A stretch of DNA of 64,000 nucleotides from Candidatus Raymondbacteria bacterium RIFOXYA2_FULL_49_16 (GCA_001789205.1 MFYT01000054.1:1-64000), one strand, 5' to 3'; shown: positions 1-9,384, counted from the first letter of the stretch. A program made the numbers and translations. The notes: generated by a model not told the origin, from the letters alone.

Positions 1-80
1 GATTGAAAACAATAATTTATTGCTTCTAAGCCGAACGAACCAGCACGGAAAAAGAAAATTAAAAAAGTGTAAAAATTAAG

Positions 81-95
81 TGGTCACAGCACTAG
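81..95. repeat. Terminal-repeat copy of MITE-like element
   Basis: The 15 bases TGGTCACAGCACTAG differ at one position from the right end (47014-47028) of the candidate element at 46831-47028, and the sequence before it is also similar (a GTGTAA run followed by an AT stretch). It may be the right end of another copy that begins before this window. No matching left end is visible, so this rests on one 15-mer plus loose flank similarity. Confidence 0.4.
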
Positions 96-224
96 CCCTG
101 ATGGGGTGCGCAAAAACGGTTAAATATTATGACTCGAAATGCGAGGATTGCGATCCTGTGGCCTACAAGTGTATCGATATACAAAAGATTAAATAATGCC
201 GGGAAACAAACAAAAGAGGGAAAT

Positions 225-839
225 ATGATAAAATCGACGTTTCCTCTGGTGTCTGCGCTGATCGTGCTGGCCGTCATTGTTTTATCAGGGTGTTTTAAAA
301 CACCGGAAAAGGAGATGAAAGTCGCCCAGAACGCCATTGAAAAAACCAAACAAGCGCAGGCAGACCGCTTTGCACCCGTTAAATTCAAGGCTGCTATGGC
401 TACCCTAGCTGAGGCAAAGAAAGAGATCGCCTTTCAGAAGAAATCCATGTGGATTCCGGATTACAATAAAGCCAAGCGGCTGTTGAAGAAGACGGTGGAA
501 ATGGCGGGTGCGTCTAAGATTGCCGCAGAAGCGAGTCCGGAAAAGGAAGCCCTGCAGACGCAGCAATTATTCCTGACTGCCGATAGTGTGATTGGCGGCT
601 TTAAGAAAATACTCAAAAAGAACAGAGCGAATATCAGGGACAACAGGTTTTTGCGGGAGATGGATGCCGATATCAAAGCAATAGAGCAGGAAATCGCGGA
701 CCTGATAAAAAAGCTTGCACAAGGCGGCTTCCCGCCAAACGAAAGGATAAAGGAAATCATTGCCAAAGTTGTCGACAACAAGGAAAGAGTCGCGGTTTTC
801 TCAGTATTCAAGAGTGAAAAGGGTAAGAAACGGCGTTGA
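225..839 (+). CDS. DUF4398-like lipoprotein
   Basis: A 204-residue predicted lipoprotein: a short hydrophobic signal peptide ends in the lipobox LSGC, so it should be lipidated by the LspA encoded just downstream. The rest is charged, helical and coiled-coil-like. A segment with APVKFKAAMATLAEAKKEI followed by a Lys/Arg-rich helix resembles DUF4398 envelope proteins, whose function is poorly defined. I chose the ATG at 225 because AGAGGG lies 5 bases upstream and the signal peptide begins there; the frame stays open to 129, but that extension would bury the signal peptide. It lies 81 bases before lspA on the same strand. The family call is from memory of the pattern. Confidence 0.7.
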   Translation: MIKSTFPLVSALIVLAVIVLSGCFKTPEKEMKVAQNAIEKTKQAQADRFAPVKFKAAMATLAEAKKEIAFQKKSMWIPDYNKAKRLLKKTVEMAGASKIAAEASPEKEALQTQQLFLTADSVIGGFKKILKKNRANIRDNRFLREMDADIKAIEQEIADLIKKLAQGGFPPNERIKEIIAKVVDNKERVAVFSVFKSEKGKKRR

Positions 840-920
840 GATTCTCGGGCAGTTGCACCATGCGGGCGGCAAATAGTACTTTTTCTGTGAGTCTTCCTTT
901 TTTTAACAGGAACCGCCGTC

Positions 921-1463
921 ATGAGTCCACGCCAGATAAAACTTTTCATTGTCATCACCCTTATTTTCTGCAACATAGGCTGCGACCAGGCCACCAAACA
1001 CGTCATTGGCGCGTCTATTGACAAGACAAAGACAACATCCGTGGTGGGTGATCTTTTTGTCCTCAAATATGCTGAAAATACGGGCGCCTTTCTCAGCCTG
1101 GGTTCGGCCCTTCCCGCGCGCGCAAAGCCCGTGTTCATGGTCGCCCTGCCTCTTGTTATGATGCTGGCGCTTCTGGTTATGGTCGTTCATGGCTACGTGG
1201 TCACGGGCGCCATGCCCGGGGTTTCCATGTTCGCCTTCTGCTGCATACTCGGCGGCGGATTGGGCAATATGTACGACCGGCTGACCAACAACGGCATGGT
1301 TGTTGATTTCATGAATTTCGGCATCGGCTCCTTGCGCACTGGAATTCTGAATTTCGCTGACCTTTCGATCACACTTGGCGTTGTGACCGTTCTTGCCGCC
1401 CAGGCCCTGCAAGGACGCGCCTTGCGCTCTCAATCACAATTGCACGCTGCTCCCGACAAATGA
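921..1463 (+). CDS. lspA: Prolipoprotein signal peptidase II
   Basis: Inner-membrane aspartyl peptidase that removes signal peptides from diacylglyceryl-modified prolipoproteins. The 180-residue protein has the family's hydrophobic segments and all conserved boxes: CDQATK near residue 21, ENTGAF near 52, GGGLGNMYDRL near 111 and NFADLSI near 144. The catalytic aspartates are predicted to be D129 (in VVDF) and D147 (in NFADLSI). The length is normal. No strong ribosome site precedes the ATG. It heads a compact plus-strand run (tsaE 18 bases on), and a lipoprotein gene lies immediately upstream, which suits its role. Confidence 0.95.
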   Translation: MSPRQIKLFIVITLIFCNIGCDQATKHVIGASIDKTKTTSVVGDLFVLKYAENTGAFLSLGSALPARAKPVFMVALPLVMMLALLVMVVHGYVVTGAMPGVSMFAFCCILGGGLGNMYDRLTNNGMVVDFMNFGIGSLRTGILNFADLSITLGVVTVLAAQALQGRALRSQSQLHAAPDK

Positions 1464-1481
1464 TATTTTAGACATACGCGC

Positions 1482-1907
1482 ATGAACCAGACCGGCACGA
1501 CAGTCCGTATTGTGTCCGCCTCGCCCCGGGAAACCGAGGAAGCGGGGTTTGCCTTTGCCGGACAGCTGGGGCCTCGCGCTGTTGTGGGCCTGTACGGCGA
1601 CCTAGGCAGCGGCAAGACTTGCTTTGTACAAGGCGCCGCCCGCGCCCTGCGGGTCGAAGGCCAGGTGAACAGCCCCACATACGCGCTGGTGCAGGTCTAT
1701 CAGGGAAAGCGGACCGTCATCCACATGGACGCCTACCGGCTCAAGACCCCGGACGAAATGCTGCACATCGGGTTCGAGGACTACCTTGCCGAGGAGGCAA
1801 TCTGCTTTATCGAATGGGCTGATCGCATTCAACCGCTCATGCCCGCGGACGCGCTTGCGGTCAGGTTCAAGGCAATTGACGCGACAACGCGGGAAATCAC
1901 CTATTAA
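1482..1907 (+). CDS. tsaE: tRNA threonylcarbamoyladenosine biosynthesis ATPase TsaE
   Basis: TsaE is the ATPase that works with TsaB, TsaC and TsaD to make the universal t6A37 modification on ANN-decoding tRNAs. The 141-residue protein carries the P-loop GDLGSGKT (residues 39-46), the switch-like SPTYALV, the HMDAYRL motif and the FIEWADR motif, all diagnostic of TsaE, at the usual length. It follows lspA by 18 bases and precedes the DJ-1 gene by 14, so it is probably co-transcribed. The other t6A genes are not in the window. Confidence 0.95.
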   Translation: MNQTGTTVRIVSASPRETEEAGFAFAGQLGPRAVVGLYGDLGSGKTCFVQGAARALRVEGQVNSPTYALVQVYQGKRTVIHMDAYRLKTPDEMLHIGFEDYLAEEAICFIEWADRIQPLMPADALAVRFKAIDATTREITY

Positions 1908-1921
1908 AAGAAAGAACAGCC

Positions 1922-2464
1922 ATGGCAAAAATCCTTGTTCCCCTGGCCAATGGTTTTGAGGAGATTGAGGCCGTCGCAATCATCGACATTCTGCGCAGGG
2001 CTGGCATTGAGGTTGTCGTGGCCGGGCTGCGGACAGGTCTGGCAACAGGGGCGCACAACATTTCCGTTGCCTGCGATGCTGTGCTGAATGCCGGAATGGC
2101 GAACAGTATTGACGGCGTGGTCCTTCCCGGCGGCATGCCTGGCACAACAGCCCTGGTACAAAACAATGTATTGCGCGAGATCATTGTAGAAATGGACCGG
2201 CAGAACAAGCTCCTGGCCGCAATTTGCGCCGCGCCCGCGGTACTCTACGCGGCGGGCGTGCTCGAAGGCCGGATTGCCGCCTGTTATCCGGGAAACGAGA
2301 AGGAAATGCCCGGCATTACCCATTCCCTCGAGAACCATGTGTGCGACGGCAATATCATTACCAGCAGGGGCCCGGGAACGGCAATAGAGTTTTCCCTTGC
2401 TATTGTGCGGTATCTGGCAGGCCCGGCCGCGGCCGCCGGGCTTAAGAAAACGCTCGTGGCTTAA
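1922..2464 (+). CDS. DJ-1/PfpI family protein (YajL/ThiJ type)
   Basis: A 180-residue single-domain DJ-1 superfamily protein. The signatures are an N-terminal LANGFEEIEA with the conserved glutamate that polarises the reactive cysteine, PGGMPGT near residue 69, and the nucleophile elbow AICAAPAVL with Cys102. Members are described as protein/nucleotide deglycases, chaperones or oxidative-stress sensors, and sequence alone does not choose between these. The length matches YajL-like proteins. It sits in the lspA-tsaE-gmk run, 15 bases before the next gene. Confidence 0.9.
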   Translation: MAKILVPLANGFEEIEAVAIIDILRRAGIEVVVAGLRTGLATGAHNISVACDAVLNAGMANSIDGVVLPGGMPGTTALVQNNVLREIIVEMDRQNKLLAAICAAPAVLYAAGVLEGRIAACYPGNEKEMPGITHSLENHVCDGNIITSRGPGTAIEFSLAIVRYLAGPAAAAGLKKTLVA

Positions 2465-2479
2465 CAAGGAACCATCGGT

Positions 2480-2764
2480 ATGATGCAAGAACTATTTTTT
2501 ATGTACTTTTTCGCGGGAGGCGGTCTTGCCGTAGTGCTGGTCGCCTTCCTGGTCATCTCAAAGACACTCACCAATGTGGGCGTCCTGCTGCTGCGCATGG
2601 AATACCTCTTATCGCGCGAATACGAGTTGGTGAAGGAAAAGGAGCGTGTCAAGAAAAAAATTGCGGACCAGGACGCGGCCACGCAGCAGCGCCAGGCGCA
2701 ACGGCACATGGAACACGACCCGCTGCTTCGGGTGCCGTATATGACTAAAAAGGACAAGAAATGA
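2480..2764 (+). CDS. Small membrane-anchored coiled-coil protein
   Basis: A 94-residue protein that I do not recognise. The first ~28 residues form one transmembrane helix (FFMYFFAGGGLAVVLVAFLV), followed by a Lys/Glu-rich helix likely to be a coiled coil (EYELVKEKERVKKKIADQDA) and a basic tail. The layout is that of a small bitopic protein with a cytoplasmic helix. ATG codons at 2480 and 2483 are both possible. Its stop overlaps the next start (ATGA), indicating translational coupling with the gene at 2761. Confidence 0.65.
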   Translation: MMQELFFMYFFAGGGLAVVLVAFLVISKTLTNVGVLLLRMEYLLSREYELVKEKERVKKKIADQDAATQQRQAQRHMEHDPLLRVPYMTKKDKK

Positions 2765-2949
2765 ACAAACGTCCCACGCGATACGACCGCATGCGCAAAG
2801 AAAAGGAGGAGCGTCCGGAGCTCTATCCTGCTGTCAATGAGCAGCCCGCGGAAAAAAAGAAGGTGGCGAAGCTTTCCGACAAGGGCGCGCAGTCCATCGC
2901 CAATGCGCTGCGGATCATGATGGCCGATTCCGGCAAGAAGAATGGCTAG
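2761..2949 (+). CDS. Small basic hypothetical protein
   Basis: A 62-residue, highly charged protein without a recognised domain or membrane segment. The N-terminal half is Arg/Lys/Glu-rich; the C-terminal half (KLSDKGAQSIANALRIMMA) looks like an amphipathic helix. It is probably real because it is wedged in the operon with 4-base overlap upstream and 8-base overlap with gmk downstream. Its position just before gmk recalls RpoZ (omega), which often follows gmk, but I do not see a convincing omega motif. Confidence 0.6.
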   Translation: MNKRPTRYDRMRKEKEERPELYPAVNEQPAEKKKVAKLSDKGAQSIANALRIMMADSGKKNG

Positions 2950-3520
2950 CATTTTCGTCATCTCCGCGCCCTCGGGCGCGGGAAAATCGTCCCTCATCCG
3001 GCGCATTATGCAGCGCTTTCCCGGCATGGTCTTTTCCGTGTCCGTCACCACCCGGAAACCCCGGCCGCGCGAGCAGGAGGGACGCGAATACTTTTTTAAG
3101 ACCCGCGAGGTATTCGAGGCGATGCTTCGGCGCAACGAGCTTGCCGAATGGCAGGAAGTGCATGGGAACTACTACGGCACACCCAAGCGTTTCATCACCG
3201 ACGCGCTTGCCCAGGGCAGGGACGTGATCATGGACATTGACGTGTATGGAAAAAAGAAGTTTGACGTTGCGTTTCCCGAGGCCGTGGGTATTTTTATCAA
3301 CGCGCCGTCGATTGCGGAACTTGAAGCAAGGCTGCGGAGGCGCAATACCGATTCGGACGAGGCCATTGCCACGCGTTTAAAAAACGCCATTGCCGAGATC
3401 GACGTTGCCCGCACCCAGGGAAAATATGAGCATACGGTCATCAACGACTCTCTCGAGCGCGCAACGGACGAACTGGCGGCCATCATCTCCCAGCAACGCG
3501 GGACAAAGGGCGCCCCATGA
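2942..3520 (+). CDS. gmk: Guanylate kinase
   Basis: Converts GMP plus ATP to GDP plus ADP, an essential step in making GTP and dGTP. The 192-residue protein begins with the P-loop SAPSGAGKSS (residues 8-17), then has the GMP-binding segment TTRKPRPREQEGREYFF, the VHGNYYGTP motif, the DIDVYGKK segment (DIDVQG in most relatives) and the lid-like RLRRRNTDSDEAIATRL. Length and order are canonical. It overlaps the small gene upstream by 8 bases and the FHA-ABC gene downstream by 4, so it is inside the operon. Confidence 0.97.
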   Translation: MASIFVISAPSGAGKSSLIRRIMQRFPGMVFSVSVTTRKPRPREQEGREYFFKTREVFEAMLRRNELAEWQEVHGNYYGTPKRFITDALAQGRDVIMDIDVYGKKKFDVAFPEAVGIFINAPSIAELEARLRRRNTDSDEAIATRLKNAIAEIDVARTQGKYEHTVINDSLERATDELAAIISQQRGTKGAP

Positions 3521-5727
3521 CCCAGTCGCGCGATTTCACCATCGAACCGTCGAAGCTGGTGTATACCATTGGCAGGAACGAGGACAGTGAGATATACCTT
3601 AACAGCCCGCAGGTCTCCCGGTTTCACGCGCAGCTCAACGTGCTGGGCGACAGTTCCCTCGAGATAGAGGACCTTGACAGCAAGTACGGGACCCTGGTAA
3701 ACGGCAGGCGGGTGAAGCGCCAGTCCCTGCGGGACGGCGACAAAATATTGGTGGGCATTTTCGAGTTCGTGGTCCAGATAAACGCCATGGGCATGACGTT
3801 AAAGTTTCCCGTTAAAAAACCCGAAAGCAATTTTGTCGCCGAATACGACCTCGCCTATCACAGCTCGCTCCTCATCGGCAGGGGAAAAAACTGCACCATT
3901 GTGCTCGATTCCCAGCAGGTGTCGCGCATTCATTCCCGCATTGAAAAGACCCATGAGAACCAGTACACGGTCGTTGACCTGGGCAGCACCAACGGCACCT
4001 TTGTGAATGGCCGCAGGATAGAGAAGAAGATCCTCAAGAACAAGGACATCATCCAGGCGGGGCCCATCCGCTTTCTGTTCCTCGATGGTACTATCTACCA
4101 GCTCAACGAGAAAGACATTGTGCGCATGGACATTGTCAATATCGCCAAGTCGGTGAACAAGGTCGAGATCCTGCGCGACACCTCGCTCTCCATTCTGCCG
4201 CGGGAGTTCGTGGGCATATTGGGCCCTTCGGGGTCGGGGAAATCAACGCTGGTCAACGTGCTCAACGGCAACATTCTTCCCGACTGCGGCAAAATAAGCC
4301 TCAACGGCACTGACCTCACCAAGAACTACGCCTCGTTCAAGAGCGCCATCGGCTTTGTCCCGCAGGAGGACATTGTGCATCCCGAGCTTTCGGTCTGGGA
4401 CACCCTTCTCTACGCCGCGGAATTGCGCCTTCCCGAGGACATGAACATGGACGAGAAGCGCAAGCGGGTGGAAAAGGTCATTTCCACGCTTGAACTTGAC
4501 GAACGCAAGCACACCAAGGTGCACAGTCTGTCCGGCGGCCAGCGCAAGCGGGTGAGCCTGGGCGTGGAGCTCCTCACCGAGCCCTCGCTCCTTTTCCTCG
4601 ACGAGCCCACGAGCGGCCTCGATCCGGGACTAGAACAGAAGATGATGCAGCTCTTCCGGCGCATTGCCGACAGCGGCCAGACCGTTATCATGGCCACCCA
4701 TTTGCTCAATGAAATGGCGCTCTTCGACCTTGTGGCCATTGTTTTCGAGGGTGACCTTGTCTATTACGGCCCGCCGTCGGACCTTGTCTCCTATTTCAAG
4801 GTCGAAAAGCCCAACGATGTCTACAACCGTCTCTACTATCCGCCCGAAGGGGGCTGGGTGCAGCGTTTCAAGAACTCCTTGTACTACAAGGAATATGTGG
4901 TAGGCAGGCTCAAGATGAACAAGGAGAGCGCCCTTTCCTCGCAGGTAAAGGCGGAGAATTCCCGCGATGGGTTCGAAGGCATGATCTTTTTTAACCAGCA
5001 GTTTTCAGGACTCCGGCAGTTCAAGACCTTGTCTAAGCGCTACATTTCCATCATTTCGCACGACATTGTGAACGTCTGCATTCTCCTTGGCCAGGCGCCG
5101 GTCATCGCGCTGCTGCTTATCCTCGTGTTTGTCAACTACCGCAATGTCTGGTCCCTGCTCTTTTCGCTCTCGCTCTCGGCCATCTGGTTCGGGTGTATCA
5201 ACTCGATCAAGGAGATTACCAAGGAAAAGCACATCTACGCGCGCGAACGGGTGGTTTCGCTCAAGCTGGCGCCCTATCTCTTCTCAAAAGTCGTGGTGCT
5301 CAGCGGCCTGTGCGTTGTCCAGTGCTGCGTGCTCATGGCCATGGTGTCGCTGTTTGTGCCATTCGAGGGCAGCGTCCCCCTCATGTTCGGCGTGGTGCTG
5401 GTGTCGGCCCTTTGCGGCCTCACGCTGGGTCTTGCCATTTCAGCCATGGTGAACACCACGGACAAGGCGCTGGGCGTGCTCCCCGTCATCCTGATTCCGC
5501 AGATCCTTTTCTCGGGCACCGTGGTGAACATTGACAACATGATTCCCGTGAGCCAGATCATCTCCAATTTCATGATATGCCGCTGGAGCTACGGGTTGCT
5601 CAAGAAGATTTCCGTGTGGGAATCCGGCGCGGTCTTTGACACCGACATGCTGGTGCTAGTGGCCTTTATCCCCGTCTCCATTCTGGTGGCGCTCTTTTTC
5701 CAGAAAAGAAAGGACATACGAAGGTAG
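3517..5727 (+). CDS. Double-FHA ABCG-type ABC transporter
   Basis: A 736-residue fusion of two forkhead-associated domains, an ABC ATPase and an ABC-2 membrane domain. FHA1 (about 15-90) shows GRNEDSE, SRFHAQL and NGRRV; FHA2 (about 120-195) shows GRGKNC, SRIHSRI and STNGTFVNG, so both keep phosphothreonine-binding motifs. The ATPase has Walker A GPSGSGKST (about 236-244), signature LSGGQRKRVSLG (about 337) and Walker B LLFLDEPTSGLD (about 356). At least six hydrophobic segments follow from about residue 515. The architecture matches Mycobacterium Rv1747, an exporter regulated by the adjacent kinase PknF; here too a Ser/Thr kinase gene follows after 3 bases. The substrate is unknown. Confidence 0.92.
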   Translation: MTQSRDFTIEPSKLVYTIGRNEDSEIYLNSPQVSRFHAQLNVLGDSSLEIEDLDSKYGTLVNGRRVKRQSLRDGDKILVGIFEFVVQINAMGMTLKFPVKKPESNFVAEYDLAYHSSLLIGRGKNCTIVLDSQQVSRIHSRIEKTHENQYTVVDLGSTNGTFVNGRRIEKKILKNKDIIQAGPIRFLFLDGTIYQLNEKDIVRMDIVNIAKSVNKVEILRDTSLSILPREFVGILGPSGSGKSTLVNVLNGNILPDCGKISLNGTDLTKNYASFKSAIGFVPQEDIVHPELSVWDTLLYAAELRLPEDMNMDEKRKRVEKVISTLELDERKHTKVHSLSGGQRKRVSLGVELLTEPSLLFLDEPTSGLDPGLEQKMMQLFRRIADSGQTVIMATHLLNEMALFDLVAIVFEGDLVYYGPPSDLVSYFKVEKPNDVYNRLYYPPEGGWVQRFKNSLYYKEYVVGRLKMNKESALSSQVKAENSRDGFEGMIFFNQQFSGLRQFKTLSKRYISIISHDIVNVCILLGQAPVIALLLILVFVNYRNVWSLLFSLSLSAIWFGCINSIKEITKEKHIYARERVVSLKLAPYLFSKVVVLSGLCVVQCCVLMAMVSLFVPFEGSVPLMFGVVLVSALCGLTLGLAISAMVNTTDKALGVLPVILIPQILFSGTVVNIDNMIPVSQIISNFMICRWSYGLLKKISVWESGAVFDTDMLVLVAFIPVSILVALFFQKRKDIRR

Positions 5728-5730
5728 CCT

Positions 5731-7224
5731 ATGGATACAAACACTCCCGAGAGGATCGGCAAGTACCGGATTACCGGTGTCTTGGGCAGGGGCGGCATGG
5801 GCAATGTCTACAAGGCGGCCCAGGAGCCTCTTAACCGGCAGGTGGCGCTCAAGCTGCTGCCGCAAGAATACGCGCGTAACGAGGAGTTCCAGTCGCGGTT
5901 TGTGGCCGAGGCCAAGGCCATTTCGCAGCTCGAGCACCAGAACATCGTAGGCATTTACGACTTTGGCACCGAGGAGGGCGTCCACTACATTGCCATGCGG
6001 TACATCGAGGGCGTCAACCTGGGCGACCGGATCAGGAAGGAAAAGAAGCTGGGCTGGGAGCTGGCCGTCGACTACGCGCGCCAGATCTGCCGCGCCCTGC
6101 GGTACGCGCACGAGCGCAATATCATTCACCGCGATATCAAGCCGCAAAATATTTTGCTGGACAATCAGGACCATTTGTTCGTGACTGATTTCGGCATTGC
6201 CAAGCTGTATCAGGAAACCAGCATCACGCGCACGGGCGTCGTGGTGGGCACGCCCGAATACATGTCGCCCGAGCAGGCCGAAGGGCTCGAATTAAATCCG
6301 CAGACAGATCTTTACTCGCTCGGCATCGTGCTCTTTGAAATGATCACCGGCGATCCGCCCTTTACCGGCGAAAACCCCCTTTCCGTCGCCTACCAGCATG
6401 TGAATACACCGCCGCCGCTGCTCACCGATAAGGTGAAGGACATTCCCCGCCGTCTTGAGCTGGTGGTGATCAAAGCGCTCAAAAAGGACCGTAACAATCG
6501 GTACAAGAACGCTGACGAACTGCTCTACGACCTTGACACGGTCTTTGACGAAGGCGCGGGCGCTGGAGATACCCGGGACATGGTCTCACTCGAGGACATG
6601 GAACGCGAAGCGCGCTTTGCCGAGGACAAGCGGATTGTGGACCGCAGGGGCAATGACCGCAGGCGGGGCTTGCGGCGCTCCTATTTCCGGCGCGTGGCAG
6701 ATTCGCGTACGGGAAAAGAGTGGGCGTGGCTTGCTGTAAAAGTGCTTGTTGTTTTGGGCGTACTTGGCTTGGCCGGCTTTGCCATTCGGCGCGCGATAGT
6801 TCTTCGCCAGCCCATTATTCCCGAGGGCCTGCGCTTTGACCGCTTTTCAGGGGCGGGCAACCCGGTCTACGCGTGCGACGACAACACAGCCACCTGCTGG
6901 GAAGCGCCCGCAACAGCCGCTGAATGCTCGCTCCGTTTCAAGGAGCCGCGGCTGGTGAACCGGATCGATGTGGTGAGCGGGAACAACACGGCCCCCGGGG
7001 CCTTTGTCCAGTATGCCCGTCCCAAGCGCGTGCGGTTTGTATTCAACAGCGACATTGAGTTTGAGGTTGAGCTTGCGGATGCCGCGGGCAGGCAGGAATT
7101 GACCATTCCCGAGACCATCAACGCGGAAAAGGTCTCGCTCAAAGTGATGGAGACCTATCCGGGAACAGCCATTGACAAGGTCTGCATATCTGAAGTGCGC
7201 TTCTGGCACTCGCCGGACCAGTGA
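5731..7224 (+). CDS. Membrane Ser/Thr protein kinase with extracytoplasmic discoidin-like domain
   Basis: A 497-residue Hanks-type kinase. The N-terminal catalytic domain has the Gly-loop LGRGGMGNVYKA, Lys41 in VALKLLP, HRDIKPQN near residue 133, DFG at 153 and GTPEYMSPEQ, so it should be active. After a charged linker, one transmembrane helix (about 333-355) leads to a ~135-residue beta-rich domain with NTATCWEAP and a terminal ISEVRFW, resembling F5/8C (discoidin-like) ligand-binding folds. The inferred topology is a cytoplasmic kinase with an outside sensor. It is probably coupled to the FHA transporter 3 bases upstream, phosphorylating its FHA partner sites. It has no PASTA repeats. Confidence 0.92.
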   Translation: MDTNTPERIGKYRITGVLGRGGMGNVYKAAQEPLNRQVALKLLPQEYARNEEFQSRFVAEAKAISQLEHQNIVGIYDFGTEEGVHYIAMRYIEGVNLGDRIRKEKKLGWELAVDYARQICRALRYAHERNIIHRDIKPQNILLDNQDHLFVTDFGIAKLYQETSITRTGVVVGTPEYMSPEQAEGLELNPQTDLYSLGIVLFEMITGDPPFTGENPLSVAYQHVNTPPPLLTDKVKDIPRRLELVVIKALKKDRNNRYKNADELLYDLDTVFDEGAGAGDTRDMVSLEDMEREARFAEDKRIVDRRGNDRRRGLRRSYFRRVADSRTGKEWAWLAVKVLVVLGVLGLAGFAIRRAIVLRQPIIPEGLRFDRFSGAGNPVYACDDNTATCWEAPATAAECSLRFKEPRLVNRIDVVSGNNTAPGAFVQYARPKRVRFVFNSDIEFEVELADAAGRQELTIPETINAEKVSLKVMETYPGTAIDKVCISEVRFWHSPDQ

Positions 7225-7278
7225 GAAATGCCGTCCATTGCCCTATAAAAGATTTCTGAAACCGCATACCTATTGATA

Positions 7279-9384
7279 ATGACAAAAGAACACATACTTA
7301 AAAAACATTTTGGGTTTGATCACTTTTTGCCCCTGCAGGCGGAAATCATCGATCATGTATTGGCACGCAACAACGCGCTGGTGCTGATGCCCACGGGCGG
7401 CGGCAAATCGGTTTGCTTCCAGATTCCGGCAATGTTGCGCACAGGAACAGCGGTAGTGGTTTCCCCCCTTATCGCTTTGATGAAAGATCAGGTTGAGGCG
7501 TTACGGGCAAATGGCATTGAGGCGGCATTCCTGAACAGTTCCCTGTCCGGTGATGAATCGCGCATGGTTCTTGACGCTTGTGAAGAAGGTGCATTGAAGC
7601 TTCTGTATGTTTCTCCCGAGCGGCTTGCCATGCCCGGGTTCTTGAACTTTCTGAAAAGCATCACCATATCCTTGTTTGCAATTGATGAGGCGCATTGCAT
7701 TTCCTCCTGGGGCCATGATTTCAGGCCGGAATACGCAAAATTGCATGTGCTCAGGGAGCAATTTCCTGAAATTCCCCTGCTTGCCCTCACGGCCACGGCT
7801 GATAAGGTCATACGTCGGGATATTGTGAACCAGCTCAGTATCCCGGACGCACAACAGTTTATCGCTTCATTCGACCGCCCCAACCTGCGCCTGACTGTCC
7901 GGCCCGGCAGAAAAAGAAAGGCCCAGGTCCTGGAATTTTTGCGTCATCATCGCGGACAACCGGGCATTATTTATTGCCTGAGCAGAAAGCTCACGGAAGA
8001 AGTCGCGGACACTCTGTGCGATGCCGGATACAAAGCCGGACACTATCACGCGGGCATGGACGCGGATGACCGGTCAAAAACACAGGACGCTTTTTTACGC
8101 GACGATATCCAGGTTATCTGCGCAACCATCGCTTTTGGCATGGGCATTGACAAATCCAATGTTCGCTGGATAATCCATTACAACCTTCCAAAAAACATTG
8201 AAAGCTATTACCAGGAAATCGGTCGCGCGGGCAGGGACGGCGCGCCAGCGGACACACTGCTCTTTTACAGCTATGCCGATGTCATAATGCACGGCAGAAT
8301 GATCCAGGAATCTACCGATGAACGCCGGGAATTGCTCCAGGCAAAACTGGACCGCATGAAGCAATACGCGGAGTCTGAAATCTGCAGGCGCAGGATATTA
8401 CTGAGCTATTTCAACGAGGTCCCGGAGCATGATTGCAACAACTGCGATGTATGCACAAATCCGCCGCAAAAATTCGACGCGACAATCATGGCCCAAAAGG
8501 CGCTTTCCGCCATTGCACGCACCAATGAAAAGGTGAACCTTACGCTGCTCGTTGATATTTTAAGGGGGTCGCACAACAGGCAGGTGCTGGCGAACGGCTA
8601 CGAGACGATCAAGACATTCGGCGCGGGCAAGGACCTGAAATATGACGAATGGTCGGATTATATCTTCCAGATGCTCAATTCCGGATATGTGGACATTGCC
8701 TATGACGAAGGCTATGCATTAAAACTGAATGATACGAGCCGCAGAATTCTTTCCGGAGACAAGAAGGTAATGCTGGTAGCGTTCACACCGTATGAAAAAC
8801 GTATTGAACAGGCGGCTGCGCCTGAAAAGCGTTTCTCTGATGACCCTGAGTTGTTTGACCGGTTGAAACGGGTCCGAAAGGCCCTTGCCGATGAACAGGG
8901 GGTTCCGGCATTTGTTGTTTTCAGCGATAAAACATTGATCGATATGGCGCAGATAAGGCCGCGGAACAGGGAAGAGATGCTGCTGGTAACCGGCATTGGC
9001 GAATTCAAGGCTGACAAGTACGGGAAACTATTTCTTGATGAGATACAGAATTTTTTTGGTGAAGATCCTGTGCGCATAAAAAAAGAAAAAGGCGACACCC
9101 AGCGAATGACCTTTGAGTTGTACCGGCAGGGCAAGACCGTTGATCAGATCGCTGCCGAACGGAACCTTACGAGCGAAACCATTTTTTCCCATTTGATTAC
9201 ACTGTACGAAAGTGGACAATCGGTGGATTTGGCACAATACGTTACAGAATCGGAAAGAAAGGAAATCGCGGCCACAGCAAAATCCTTGGCTGTTCGCAAT
9301 GGCTCCATGAAACCGATATTTGACCGTTGTGGAGGGAAATACGATTATTCGAAAATCAGGATTGCTTTGGCATTGGAAGAATAA
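7279..9384 (+). CDS. recQ: ATP-dependent DNA helicase RecQ
   Basis: A 3'-5' helicase acting in recombinational repair and fork maintenance. The 701-residue protein has Walker A MPTGGGKS, DEAH box IDEAHCISSWGHDFRPEY, motif VI IGRAGRDG, a zinc-binding segment with CRRRILLSYF then CNNCDVC, a winged-helix RQC region, an HRDC domain (about 515-590, with VTGIGEFKADKYG) and a further C-terminal helix-turn-helix-like segment (KTVDQIAAERNLTSETIFSHL). I chose ATG 7279; a TTG two codons earlier is in frame. It lies 54 bases after the kinase gene. Confidence 0.97.
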   Translation: MTKEHILKKHFGFDHFLPLQAEIIDHVLARNNALVLMPTGGGKSVCFQIPAMLRTGTAVVVSPLIALMKDQVEALRANGIEAAFLNSSLSGDESRMVLDACEEGALKLLYVSPERLAMPGFLNFLKSITISLFAIDEAHCISSWGHDFRPEYAKLHVLREQFPEIPLLALTATADKVIRRDIVNQLSIPDAQQFIASFDRPNLRLTVRPGRKRKAQVLEFLRHHRGQPGIIYCLSRKLTEEVADTLCDAGYKAGHYHAGMDADDRSKTQDAFLRDDIQVICATIAFGMGIDKSNVRWIIHYNLPKNIESYYQEIGRAGRDGAPADTLLFYSYADVIMHGRMIQESTDERRELLQAKLDRMKQYAESEICRRRILLSYFNEVPEHDCNNCDVCTNPPQKFDATIMAQKALSAIARTNEKVNLTLLVDILRGSHNRQVLANGYETIKTFGAGKDLKYDEWSDYIFQMLNSGYVDIAYDEGYALKLNDTSRRILSGDKKVMLVAFTPYEKRIEQAAAPEKRFSDDPELFDRLKRVRKALADEQGVPAFVVFSDKTLIDMAQIRPRNREEMLLVTGIGEFKADKYGKLFLDEIQNFFGEDPVRIKKEKGDTQRMTFELYRQGKTVDQIAAERNLTSETIFSHLITLYESGQSVDLAQYVTESERKEIAATAKSLAVRNGSMKPIFDRCGGKYDYSKIRIALALEE

